A DNA stretch of 64,000 nt, from NCBI RefSeq assembly GCF_005221385.1, contig NZ_CP039904.1:1-64000 (forward strand), in the 5' to 3' direction. The position numbers and the translations under genes were made by a program. The notes below the pieces were generated by a model. It was given only the letters and a program-made list of their open reading frames with translations. It was not told where the DNA came from and did no database searches. Position 1 is the stretch's first letter, and each line of letters begins with the position of its first letter. Shown here in pieces: positions 44,212 to 55,513 of this stretch. The stretch is from Agrobacterium tumefaciens. GTDB lineage: Bacteria > Pseudomonadota > Alphaproteobacteria > Rhizobiales > Rhizobiaceae.

Positions 44212-45123
44212 ATGGCAGCAGCAGCGACATCGATCATCGTCGATTGGGGAACGACATCACTGAGGGCGGCGCTCGTCAGTGAAAGTGGCGAAGAACTGGA
44301 TCACCTGGAAACCGCCGACGGTATTTCGAGCCTTGGCAAGGGAGAACATGAGGCGGCGCTGATGGCTGCACTCGCACCCTGGTTCTCTCGCCACGGGGCT
44401 TTGCCCGTCGCCGCACTCGGCATGATCACCAGCCGTAACGGCTGGGTTGAAGTCGCTTATGTGCCGTGCCCGGCAGGCCCGGCAGAACTTGCCGCCGGCA
44501 CGGTGCGCAAGTCGCTGCCGAACGGGTCCGATCTCGTCTTCCTGCCCGGTTTGAACGATCCCGCCCGCCAGCCCTTTCCGGATGTGATGCGCGGCGAAGA
44601 AACCCAGATCGTCGGCCATGGCCTTGGCGAAGACGCCACCCTCATCATCCCCGGAACCCACAGCAAATGGGCGCGGGTGAAGGCGGGGCGGATTGACGGC
44701 TTCCAGACATTCGTGACCGGTGAAATCTTCAACCTGCTCATCAATCATTCCTTCATCGCGCGCGGTTCAACGCAGCCGCCGGTCGATGATCCGGAGGCCT
44801 ATCGCTGGGGCCTGAAAGAGGCAAAACGATCCGCCGCCATGCTGTCGCTGCTGTTTTCAGCGCGAACAGGCGGGCTTGCCGGCCGGCTTTCGCCGGATCA
44901 GCTGCGGTCCTATGTGCGGGGACTGGTCATCGGGCAGGAGTTTCGGCAAGCCCGCGATGCCGGATGGTATGCGGAGGGAGACGAGGCAGCTATCGTCGGC
45001 AATGATGGACTGAACGATCTCTATCTGGTTGCCGCAGATGTGTTCGGGCTCAAGACATCAGTGGGCGCGGACGACGTCCTGACCAAGGGGGCACTGGCCG
45101 TCCTCAAACAGACGCTTTCCTGA
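44212..45123 (+). CDS. dgoK: 2-dehydro-3-deoxygalactonokinase-like sugar-acid kinase
   Basis: A 303-aa DgoK-family kinase, phosphorylating 2-keto-3-deoxy-galactonate (or a similar acid) at C6 with ATP. It has the phosphate-binding VDWGTTSLRAAL near the N-terminus and the family-typical IPGTHSKWARV. GAGGAGGT sits 7 bases before the ATG; upstream ATG and TTG codons lack such support. It is divergent from the dehydratase/importer operon. No matching KDPGal aldolase (dgoA) lies nearby, so that step must come from elsewhere or from the DHDPS-family protein. Confidence 0.88.
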   Translation: MAAAATSIIVDWGTTSLRAALVSESGEELDHLETADGISSLGKGEHEAALMAALAPWFSRHGALPVAALGMITSRNGWVEVAYVPCPAGPAELAAGTVRKSLPNGSDLVFLPGLNDPARQPFPDVMRGEETQIVGHGLGEDATLIIPGTHSKWARVKAGRIDGFQTFVTGEIFNLLINHSFIARGSTQPPVDDPEAYRWGLKEAKRSAAMLSLLFSARTGGLAGRLSPDQLRSYVRGLVIGQEFRQARDAGWYAEGDEAAIVGNDGLNDLYLVAADVFGLKTSVGADDVLTKGALAVLKQTLS

Positions 45124-45177
45124 GCGCAGACTATCGCCGGGTGCAATCCCGACAGGACAGAGCCTGTCCATTTCATG

Positions 45178-45207
45178 AAACGAGGCGGCCCAAGGGCCGC
45201 CTCGTTT
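45178..45207. terminator. Bidirectional terminator hairpin
   Basis: AAACGAGGCGGCCC (45178-45191) pairs perfectly over 14 bases with GGGCCGCCTCGTTT (45194-45207). It lies between the convergent kinase and ABC permease genes, with A and T tracts on the stem ends serving either direction. Confidence 0.8.
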
Positions 45208-45228
45208 GGTATCAGCAAAAGCCAGACC

Positions 45229-46005
45229 TCAGGCAGGTCGTTCTTCACCCGCATTCGGCCGCCAGGTGATCAGCCTCTTCTCGGCAATATCGAGAATAAG
45301 GTCGATGATGAGAACGAACACGGCGAGAATGATGATGCCTGCAAAGACACCCACCGCGTCGAAATTCCCTTCGGAGCGGGCGATCAGGTAACCAAGGCCT
45401 GCCGAAGCCCCAAGATATTCACCGATGATGGCGCCAACCACCGCAAATCCCACGGATGTACGCAGCGACGACAATATCCAGCTGGCCGCCGCCGGAAAAT
45501 AGACGTGGCGCAGCAGATCAGAACGCTTGGCGCCGAGAATGCGGGAGTTGGAAAGCACGACGGGGTTCACCTCACGCACGCCCTGCATGGCGTTAAAGAA
45601 GGTGACGAAGAAGACGAGCGTCACCGCAAGCGCAACCTTGGACCACAGGCCAAGGCCCAGCCACAGGACAAAAATCGGTGCCAGAACGACACGCGGAATG
45701 GCGTTCACCGCCTTGATGAAGGGATCCAGCACGCGGGCGACAAAGGGGCTTAGCCCCAGCCATACGCCGGCGCCGACGCCAAGGCCCGTACCGATGAGAT
45801 AACCGAGCACCGTTTCGCTGAGCGTGATGCCGACATGCTTGTAAAAACCCGCATCGGCAACCCAGGTGACCACCTGCATGACGATGTCATAAGGCGCCGG
45901 GAAGAAGAAGCGGTCGATCGCTCCCGAGGTGACGCCGAGCTGCCAGCCGCCCAGAAGCACCACCAGAAGCACGACCTGAATGATACGAACATTAACGGCT
46001 TGCAT
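45229..46005 (-). CDS. ABC transporter permease (SsuC/TauC type)
   Basis: A 258-aa inner-membrane permease of the nitrate/sulfonate/taurine group with about six helices and a conserved region around FPAAASWILSSLRTSVGFAVV. GGAGA precedes the ATG, which overlaps the ATPase stop by 14 bases; a GTG six codons earlier is less likely. Works with the next two genes. Confidence 0.9.
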   Translation of the reverse strand: MQAVNVRIIQVVLLVVLLGGWQLGVTSGAIDRFFFPAPYDIVMQVVTWVADAGFYKHVGITLSETVLGYLIGTGLGVGAGVWLGLSPFVARVLDPFIKAVNAIPRVVLAPIFVLWLGLGLWSKVALAVTLVFFVTFFNAMQGVREVNPVVLSNSRILGAKRSDLLRHVYFPAAASWILSSLRTSVGFAVVGAIIGEYLGASAGLGYLIARSEGNFDAVGVFAGIIILAVFVLIIDLILDIAEKRLITWRPNAGEERPA

Positions 46006-46813
46006 AGCTTTTCTCCACTTCACCGCGCAGCGATGCCCATATGTCGCGATACAGGGTCATGAATTTCGGATCGAGTTTGATTTCCGCAACGTTGCGCGGC
46101 CGTTCCAGATCAACGGGGAAGCTTTCGATGACACGGCTTTTGGGACCGGCAGCGAGAACGACGACGCGGTCTCCAAGCGCAATCGCCTCTTCGAGATCAT
46201 GCGTGATCATGACCACCGCCCGACGGTCTTCCTGCCATAACCGAAGCAGCTCGTTCTGCATCAGATGGCGGGTGTGGATATCCAGCGCCGAGAAGGGTTC
46301 ATCCATCAGAATGACCTTCGGTTCGGTGATGAGCGCCTGCGCCATCTGGACACGTTTGCGCTGCCCGCCCGAAAGCTGGTGTGGAAAACGACTTTCGAAG
46401 CCCTTCAGCCCGACCTTTTCGAGCCATGCCAGAACCTTCTGACGCCGCTCATGTTCGGGAACGCCGCGGAACAGCAGGCCAAGCTCGACATTCTGATACG
46501 CCGTCTTCCAGGGAAGCAGCGCGTCCTGCTGGAAAAGATATCCGATGGTGTTCTGCACGCCCTGAACCGGAACATCGTCAATGGCCACTTTCCCCTGCGC
46601 CGGCTTCAGCAGTCCCGCAATGGCGTTGAGGATGGTGGATTTTCCGCATCCCGTTGGGCCGACGATGGAGAGAAACTCTCCATCGCCCACTTCGAGGTTC
46701 ACGTCCTGAACGGCAACGAACGAACCGAAAGCCATGGTCACGTTGTCGATTGTCACCATGGGCTGGGGTTTGAATTCGGTCACGGGCTCTAGCTTTCTGA
46801 CTGGTGATGACAT
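45992..46813 (-). CDS. ABC transporter ATP-binding protein (SsuB/TauB type)
   Basis: A 273-aa ATPase with Walker A GPTGCGKST, Q-loop FQQDALLPW, signature LSGGQRKR, Walker B VILMDEPFSA and switch His in MITHDLEEA. The ATG MSSPVRKL follows a purine-rich GGGGGGCGAG. The apparent frame upstream is a shadow of the binding-protein gene. Confidence 0.93.
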   Translation of the reverse strand: MSSPVRKLEPVTEFKPQPMVTIDNVTMAFGSFVAVQDVNLEVGDGEFLSIVGPTGCGKSTILNAIAGLLKPAQGKVAIDDVPVQGVQNTIGYLFQQDALLPWKTAYQNVELGLLFRGVPEHERRQKVLAWLEKVGLKGFESRFPHQLSGGQRKRVQMAQALITEPKVILMDEPFSALDIHTRHLMQNELLRLWQEDRRAVVMITHDLEEAIALGDRVVVLAAGPKSRVIESFPVDLERPRNVAEIKLDPKFMTLYRDIWASLRGEVEKSYASR

Positions 46814-46823
46814 CTCGCCCCCC

Positions 46824-47825
46824 TCAGTTTGCAGCCTTCGAGGCGGCGGCCTCGACGAACTTGTTGGTATAGGTGGTGTTGAGGTCGATCGTTGCCTTGG
46901 CGACTGCGTCGTTGAAGCTTTTAAGAACCGCCAGCGGCGTTTCCAGATCGGCCGGCTCGAACCTGCCATCTTCGGAGAAGATCGCCTTGGCCGCTTCGAC
47001 AGCCTTGATGTAGGTCTTCTTGTCGCCGGAGACGAAATCATCCGGCAGCCTGTCGACGATTTCCTCGGCCGAATGCTGCTTCATCCAGTGCAATGCCCGC
47101 ACGGTGGCATTGGTGACTTTCTGGATCACCTCCGGATGGACATCGATATATTCCTGCGTCGCATAGAGCACCGAGGTGGGATAGATGCCGCCATAAACAT
47201 CCCTGGCGCCCTGATCGCTTCGCGCATCGATGAGGATTTTGCCCAGCCCGCGCTCGACCACAATCGTCGCGGCCGGATCGTAATTAACGAGCAGGTCGAT
47301 TTTTTCCTGCTGCAGCGCAGCCACCGCCGCAGCTCCGGAGCCCACACCGATGATGGAGATGTCATTGTCGCTGAGATTGTGCTGCTTCATGTAATAACGG
47401 ATGAAGAAATCCGAGGACGAGCCGGGAGACGTGATGCCGACCTTCTTGCCCTTGATGGTTTCCGGCTTTGCCGGATCGAAGTCGGTATCGTTCTTTCCCG
47501 CAAGCACCAAACCCGAATTGCGGGCAAGCTGGACGAAGCCGATGACGTGCTTGTTCTGGGACTGCATCTGGATGGTATGATCGTAAAAGCCGACGGCGAC
47601 ATCCGTCGAACCCGCAACCAGCGCCTGCAGGACCTTCGAGCCGCCCTGGGCAAAATTCTCTGTCGTCACGTCAAGGCCCTCATCCTTGTAGAAGCCGAGG
47701 CTGGCGGCGACAGGAAAAGGCAGGTTGTTGAGATTGTACGAGCCAACGCTCATTCTCACGGATTCGGCATTTGCAGATGCCGCCAGCGCACAGAGCGCGG
47801 CTGTTGCAAGCAGGTATTTACGCAT
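46824..47825 (-). CDS. ABC transporter substrate-binding protein (SsuA/ThiY-like)
   Basis: A 333-aa periplasmic protein with a signal peptide of about 20 residues (cleavage after ANA). The mature part shows typical features of the nitrate/taurine/pyrimidine-precursor binder group: NNLPFPVAASLGFYKDEGLD and KVGITSPGSSSDF. GGGAGGAGACCC lies before the ATG. The cargo is unknown; the downstream isomerase and LysR regulator suggest a carboxylated compound rather than a sulfonate. Confidence 0.9.
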   Translation of the reverse strand: MRKYLLATAALCALAASANAESVRMSVGSYNLNNLPFPVAASLGFYKDEGLDVTTENFAQGGSKVLQALVAGSTDVAVGFYDHTIQMQSQNKHVIGFVQLARNSGLVLAGKNDTDFDPAKPETIKGKKVGITSPGSSSDFFIRYYMKQHNLSDNDISIIGVGSGAAAVAALQQEKIDLLVNYDPAATIVVERGLGKILIDARSDQGARDVYGGIYPTSVLYATQEYIDVHPEVIQKVTNATVRALHWMKQHSAEEIVDRLPDDFVSGDKKTYIKAVEAAKAIFSEDGRFEPADLETPLAVLKSFNDAVAKATIDLNTTYTNKFVEAAASKAAN

Positions 47826-47871
47826 ATGGGTCTCCTCCCGGTTTGCGATGTTTTGAATTACTGACTGTTGT

Positions 47872-48954
47872 CTAAGCTGCGTCGTTGATTGCAGCGACTG
47901 GTTTGGCGAAGGCAAAACCCTCAAAAAGCCTGCGGGCCGTTCTCACAAGTCCCGCCGTTATTGCCCCGTTGCGCATCTCCAGTTGCACGTCGAGGCGGCC
48001 GGCGGGATGTTCGAGGCGGATCTGGGTCGGTACGGACGGACTTCCGGCAAGTTCGAAAGCCACCGATCCCTCCGTCACGGCCGCCCGGGCAATCCCCACA
48101 GCACCCGTTGTCGCGAGGGCGGGATGACATTCGTCCGGCATGAAATAACGCACGGAAAGTGTGCCTCCATTGCGCGCCGGAGCGACCAGCACGGGCTTTG
48201 GTATTACCATGTCCTTCACCTCCCCCATTCCCATCTGCCGGCCGGCCTGAATTCGTATGCGGCTCATCCGCTCGATAAGGTCCCTGTTACCGCTCAGGTT
48301 TTGCGGATCTTCATATCCGCTGACGCCGAGATCGGCTGCGCGTATGAGAACCATCGGGATCGCACAGTCTATGGCCGTCACATCCACCCCGTCGATCGTG
48401 TCGAGAGGGTTTCCCGTAGGCAACAATCTGCCGGTCTTCGCCCCGGCGGCATCCACGAAAGTCAGGGCAATCGGCGCGGCCAGACCCGGAACTCCGTCGA
48501 TCGAGGCATCGCCAAGATAAATCACCTCGTTGCCGCGCGTCGGCACCTTCGCCTCGATCAGCTTGCCGGTGTTCACATTGTGGATGCGCACCACTGTATC
48601 GTGCCGATGAGCCGCAACAAGCCCCGCTTCGATCGCAAAAGGCCCGACGGCGGCCAGCATGTTCCCGCAATTGGGAGAATAATCCACATATTGCCGGTCG
48701 GTGCGGACCTGCGCGAACAGGTAATCGATATCGGCCCCTTCGACGGTTGCAGGCCCGATGATGGCGACTTTCGACGTCACGGGATTACCCCCGCCAATGC
48801 CGTCGATCTGAAGCGGATGCCCCGACCCCATGATCGACAGGAGGGCTGAATCGCGCTGTCGTGGATCACGCGGAAGGTCGGAGGCGAGAAAGAACGGTCC
48901 GCGCGAAGTTCCGCCGCGCATCAGCACACAGGGTATCTTAAGCAGATCATTCAT
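47872..48954 (-). CDS. PrpF/GalD-family isomerase (4-oxalomesaconate tautomerase-like)
   Basis: A 360-aa enzyme of the PrpF/LigU/GalD group, which moves a double bond in unsaturated polycarboxylic acids. The N-terminus (IPCVLMRGGTSRGPFFLASD) is typical. Lys62 (TSKVAI) and Cys96 (SPNCGN) correspond to the catalytic Lys66 and Cys100 of LigU as I recall them. It is first in an operon with the ABC importer and divergent from a LysR gene. GalD/LigU act in gallate breakdown; PrpF acts in the methylcitrate cycle. No other gene of either pathway is in the window. Confidence 0.88.
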   Translation of the reverse strand: MNDLLKIPCVLMRGGTSRGPFFLASDLPRDPRQRDSALLSIMGSGHPLQIDGIGGGNPVTSKVAIIGPATVEGADIDYLFAQVRTDRQYVDYSPNCGNMLAAVGPFAIEAGLVAAHRHDTVVRIHNVNTGKLIEAKVPTRGNEVIYLGDASIDGVPGLAAPIALTFVDAAGAKTGRLLPTGNPLDTIDGVDVTAIDCAIPMVLIRAADLGVSGYEDPQNLSGNRDLIERMSRIRIQAGRQMGMGEVKDMVIPKPVLVAPARNGGTLSVRYFMPDECHPALATTGAVGIARAAVTEGSVAFELAGSPSVPTQIRLEHPAGRLDVQLEMRNGAITAGLVRTARRLFEGFAFAKPVAAINDAA

Positions 48955-49059
48955 CGCACGCCTCAATCTTGCATTTAGCGGATCAATCCGCTTCGTTGTT
49001 GCAATATGGGCAAAAGACGCTAATCTGTTAAATGCAATGTTTAGGGGTATTATTGCGAT

Positions 49060-49956
49060 ATGAGCATTAATTGCGAGATTCTGGATTTGCGGGCTTTTCA
49101 AGCCGTGGTTGAAATGGAAAGCTTTCATAGAGCGGCGGAAGCGCTCCATATTTCGCAACCGGCACTGACCCGGCGCATCCAGAAACTGGAGCAGACGATT
49201 GGCGCTCCGCTTCTGGAAAGAACCACCCGCCATGTGGCGCCGACAGCCATGGGTCAGGAAGTCATTCCGCTTGTCCGGCGCATGCTGGAGGAGTTCGACG
49301 GATCGCTTTTTGCGATGAAGGACGGCGCGCAGCGACGCGGCCTCATCACCATGGCGTGCGTTCCGACAGCGGCATTTTATTTTCTTCCCGCCGTCATCAA
49401 GGCGTTCAGCCAGCAATATCCGCATATAAGGCTGCGTATCCGGGATCTGACGGCCAATGAGGGGCTGCAGGCCGTCGCCAGAGGTGAGGTCGAGTTCGGC
49501 ATCAACCTGATGGGCAATTCCGATCCCGATCTGTCATTCGAACCGCTCATCGACGACCCCTTCGTGCTGGCGATGCGAAAGGATCACCCGCTGGCGGCTT
49601 TCGAAACAATCGAGTGGAACCAGCTGGAGGCCTATCCGCTTGTCGTCGTGGACCGTTCCAGCGGCAACAGGACACTTCTTGACGGCGCGCTCGCAAGACA
49701 CAATCTGAAGCTGAACTGGTTTTACGAGGTGACCCACCTCAACACCTCGCTTGGGCTGGTGGAAGCGGGACTGGGGATTTCCGTGCTGCCGCGACTGGCG
49801 ACACCGCAGGACGATCACCCCTTTCTCGTCAGTCGCCCGATCGTCAATCCCGTCGTCTCACGCACGATCGGCATCGTGCAGAGGCGAAGCAGCACACTCT
49901 CCCCGGCAGCGGAAAAATTTGTCGGGATGCTGCTTGAAACCTGGAAAACACAATAG
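49060..49956 (+). CDS. LysR-family transcriptional regulator
   Basis: A 298-aa LysR regulator with HTH SFHRAAEALHISQPALTRRI (residues about 21-40) and an effector domain like CynR/GltC relatives. Divergent by about 105 bases from the PrpF/GalD-like gene. TTGC-N7-GCAA at 48999-49013 in the shared region is a candidate binding site. It probably activates the isomerase/importer operon in response to its substrate. Confidence 0.9.
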   Translation: MSINCEILDLRAFQAVVEMESFHRAAEALHISQPALTRRIQKLEQTIGAPLLERTTRHVAPTAMGQEVIPLVRRMLEEFDGSLFAMKDGAQRRGLITMACVPTAAFYFLPAVIKAFSQQYPHIRLRIRDLTANEGLQAVARGEVEFGINLMGNSDPDLSFEPLIDDPFVLAMRKDHPLAAFETIEWNQLEAYPLVVVDRSSGNRTLLDGALARHNLKLNWFYEVTHLNTSLGLVEAGLGISVLPRLATPQDDHPFLVSRPIVNPVVSRTIGIVQRRSSTLSPAAEKFVGMLLETWKTQ

Positions 49957-50094
49957 CCCCGGCCGGGAGACATGACGCGAAGATCGACCGGCCTAACGGG
50001 TACGGCAACGGGCTTCCCTAAAGCCTCGTCGCACCGAGTGGATCACGCCGCACCCGCTCGCCTGAAATCTGAGCGTCAGGCGAGCGTCACCGCC

Positions 50095-52370
<2,276 letters not shown>

Positions 52371-52381
<11 letters not shown>

Positions 52382-53705
52382 CGTGATTTCCCCGAGCCGA
52401 GGCACCAAGGCTGAGGAGATGATAAAAGACGATGGCGCCGATCGTCGCCGTGCCGATACCATCAAGCGTAAAACCGCCGACATTGAGCTTGAAGTTGCCG
52501 GCACCCAGCACCAGCGCGATGCCCACGGTGATGAGATTGCGCGGCTCGGAGAAATCGACCTTGTTCTCCACCCAGATGCGCCCGGCAGTCGCCGCGATCA
52601 GACCGAACACCACGACGGATAGGCCGCCAATGACGGGTCCCGGTATCGTCTGGATCAGCGCGCCGAATTTCGGCGAGAAGCCGAGAATGATGGCCACCAG
52701 CGCCGCAACGATGAAAACCAGCGTCGAGAAAATGCGGGTAATCGCCATAACGCCCATATTCTCGGCATAGGTCGTCATCCCGGTTCCGCCAAACGCGCCG
52801 GAGAAGATGGTGGCGATGCCGTCACCGATGAAGGCGCGGCCAAGGTAAGGATCGAGGTTGCGGCCGGTCATCGCGCCGATCGCCTTGATATGCCCGAGAT
52901 TTTCCGCCACCAGAATGACAACGACAGGCGCGATCAGCGCGATTGCCGAGGCGGAAAATACCGGCGTGGTGAATGTCGGCAATCCAAACCAGGACGCGGC
53001 TGCAACGCCGGAAAAATCCACCGGCTTGCCGAGGCCGAAGCCGTTGGCCAGTACCAGATAGGCGATGTAGGCAATAGCCCCGCCGAGGAGGATGGGCAGG
53101 CGTCGCGCCATGCCGGGCGCATAGACAGCAATGGCGCCGACGGATGTGACGGTCAAAATTGCAATCCAGCGCGACAGCTGGTCGCCATCGGGATTGCCGG
53201 GGCCGGTGCCGGAGGCGCTGGCTATGGCAATCGGCGCCAGCACCAGACCGATCGCCGCAACGATGGCGCCGGTCAGAACCGGCGGCATCAGCCGTTCGAT
53301 CCAGTTATGGCCGGCAATCATGACGATGACGCCGATCAGGGCATAAAGCACGCCCGCAGCGATGATGCCGCCAAGGGCGAGCGCGATATTGGGGCTCGCC
53401 GCACCGGCGGCGGCACCGGTTGCCACCAGCACGGGACCGATGAAGGCAAAAGACGAACCGAGATAGCTCGGCACGCGGCCACCGACGGCGATGAAGAAAA
53501 TCAGCGTCGAGATGCCCGAAAACAGGATGGAGACGTTCGGATCGAACCCCATGATCAGTGGCGCAAGCACCGTGGAGCCGAACATGGCGACGACATGCTG
53601 CAGACCGAGAACTGCGGTCTGCCCGGCGGGCAACCGCTCATCCGGCATGATGCGCCCTTCGGTTTTCAGTCGCCAGCGCGGAAAATAGCCACCTGTATCG
53701 CTCAT
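52371..53705 (-). CDS. Nucleobase:cation symporter-2 family permease (UraA/xanthine type)
   Basis: A 444-aa inner-membrane transporter with about 14 helices. LGLQHVVAMFGSTVLAPLIMG near the N-terminus and VVILVAENLGHIKAIGAMTG are family signatures, the Glu in AENLGH being the substrate-binding site in UraA. Likely takes up uracil or a purine with protons. GGGGGACAG precedes the ATG; an upstream extension has no support. Single-gene unit. Confidence 0.9.
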
Positions 53706-53902
53706 CGTCGTCTGTCCCCCAGAAAGCGGCCGGCGCGATTTGACGAACGTCCCCGTTGCAGATCGCAGCCGTGCAAAAAGATTTGTCTTTATGTGATATG
53801 CGACCGTCGTCCCGGACCGAATCGGTGGCGGCGCATCCAATCTCCGGTAGCGCGATTGCCGGCTGCTGTCATCGGGCATCAAGGGGTTACCCACCCCTCA
53901 GT

Positions 53903-55312
53903 TCAGCCGAACCGGAGAACGGGCTCGATCTCGCAGAGCGATGTCATGACCTTGCCGCGGCCTTCACCCTTGGCGCGGTAAAGCGCCTCGTCCGCGCAGC
54001 GGAAGGCCTCGTCGCAGGAGGTTTCCGCCCCGGTAACGCTGCTCAATCCGAAGGATGCACCGATGATCATCACGCCGTCATCGACAATATAGGGCTCGGA
54101 GAGAAGCACGCACAGCTGGCGGCAGCGCATCTCGGCTTCGGCAAGGGAAATGGCGGGCATCAGCACCGCAAACTCATCGCCGCCCAACCGGAACACCACG
54201 TCGCGCTCCTGACAGGCTGCGCGAAGGCGGGCGGCGACCGCCTTGAGCAAGGCATCACCGGCGGCGTGTCCGTGGCTGTCATTGATGGCCTTGAAACCGT
54301 CGAGATCAAGGCAGGCGACAGTCAGGTGTCCCTGCTGTGACAGTCTGGCGAATTCGGATGCGACGAGCGACCTGTTGGCCAGCCCGGTGAGGAAATCATG
54401 GGTAGCGGCGTGCCGCATCTGTTTTTCGGCCTCGACAAGCGAATGAACCGCGCGGCGGGACATCCGCACCGCGAAGATGCCGCCGGCTATGAGGACGACA
54501 AGAACCGTGACGGCAAGCGGCAGGGACTGACGAAGCAGATCCCGCGCCGGGGTCAGCGGCTGCCAGGACAGCGCCTGTGCCTGCCCATTTGGCCCCATGG
54601 CGATTTCCACCCTTGCGCGCTTTGCCGGAACGCTGCCGGCCGGCCCAACGGAAGCATCGTCCAGAAGGAAGCGGTTTCCGAGAAACTCCTGCAGGCTGCC
54701 GGCGATGGGAATTGCGGAAATGAGCACCGGCGCCCGTTCACCACGGGGTGTCGCTGTCCTGAAGTCCGACTGGAAGAGGCTGGCTGTCAAAAGGACGGCG
54801 TCATCACCGATCACCTCGATCTTGCTGAAGGCGATCGGCTGCGGAATCCCCTCCGGCCTTTCGCCGCGTTCCTTCGCGCGCACGGCATCCACAAGCGAGT
54901 GCGCGTCCTGCGCAATCACATCCGCGCCGCGGGCAAAAAACGGGCGTTGCAAAACTTCGTCATCCGTCTTCGAATAGATCAGATCGCCCTCACCGTTGAG
55001 AATGCTGACGAAACGTGTACGCGAGGTGCCGATGAGCGACCGTCCGATATTCCGGTCGGTCCACTCCGGATCGAAGAGATTGTCGATCTTGGCGATGGAT
55101 TCGTCCCAGATCGTCCACGCAGTTAGCGCAAACTCCACGTCGGAAATCCATATGGAGATGTTGCGTCCGACCAGCGTTTCCTGCCGCTGGCGAAGCTCCG
55201 CGTCGAGACGCGCAACGCCGTAATAGGGAATGGCCGCCAGCCCCGCCAGCAATATGGCGATAAGCACTGCGGCCGGTCCGGCAAGCCTGAGTTGGGTGAA
55301 ACGCATCGTCAT
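53903..55312 (-). CDS. CHASE4-type sensor diguanylate cyclase
   Basis: A 469-aa protein that makes cyclic di-GMP. A first helix (about 10-32) and second helix (about 267-287) flank a periplasmic CHASE4-like sensor (NISIWISDVEFALTAWTIWDE region). The GGDEF domain carries intact RLGGDEFAVL. The inhibitory I-site, normally RxxD six bases before the signature region, reads QERD, so product inhibition may be weak. No EAL domain. Stands alone; ATG at 55306 is an alternative start. Confidence 0.92.
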   Translation of the reverse strand: MTMRFTQLRLAGPAAVLIAILLAGLAAIPYYGVARLDAELRQRQETLVGRNISIWISDVEFALTAWTIWDESIAKIDNLFDPEWTDRNIGRSLIGTSRTRFVSILNGEGDLIYSKTDDEVLQRPFFARGADVIAQDAHSLVDAVRAKERGERPEGIPQPIAFSKIEVIGDDAVLLTASLFQSDFRTATPRGERAPVLISAIPIAGSLQEFLGNRFLLDDASVGPAGSVPAKRARVEIAMGPNGQAQALSWQPLTPARDLLRQSLPLAVTVLVVLIAGGIFAVRMSRRAVHSLVEAEKQMRHAATHDFLTGLANRSLVASEFARLSQQGHLTVACLDLDGFKAINDSHGHAAGDALLKAVAARLRAACQERDVVFRLGGDEFAVLMPAISLAEAEMRCRQLCVLLSEPYIVDDGVMIIGASFGLSSVTGAETSCDEAFRCADEALYRAKGEGRGKVMTSLCEIEPVLRFG

Positions 55313-55513
55313 TTATGGTCCGATTATTTGTCGGATGTCATTTTCGACACGGCACGTTTCACCGCAGTTACCACGATGGGAATTTCAAACGGGTCGGTTA
55401 ACACTTGGTTCCCGACACCGGCGGGCGCTTTCGATGAAAGCGCAGTCCGCCTTGACGCGGGAGCGATTGAGCTCCCGCGCACGGGTGGCGGACAGCAGAC
55501 CGCCCGACGGGTA

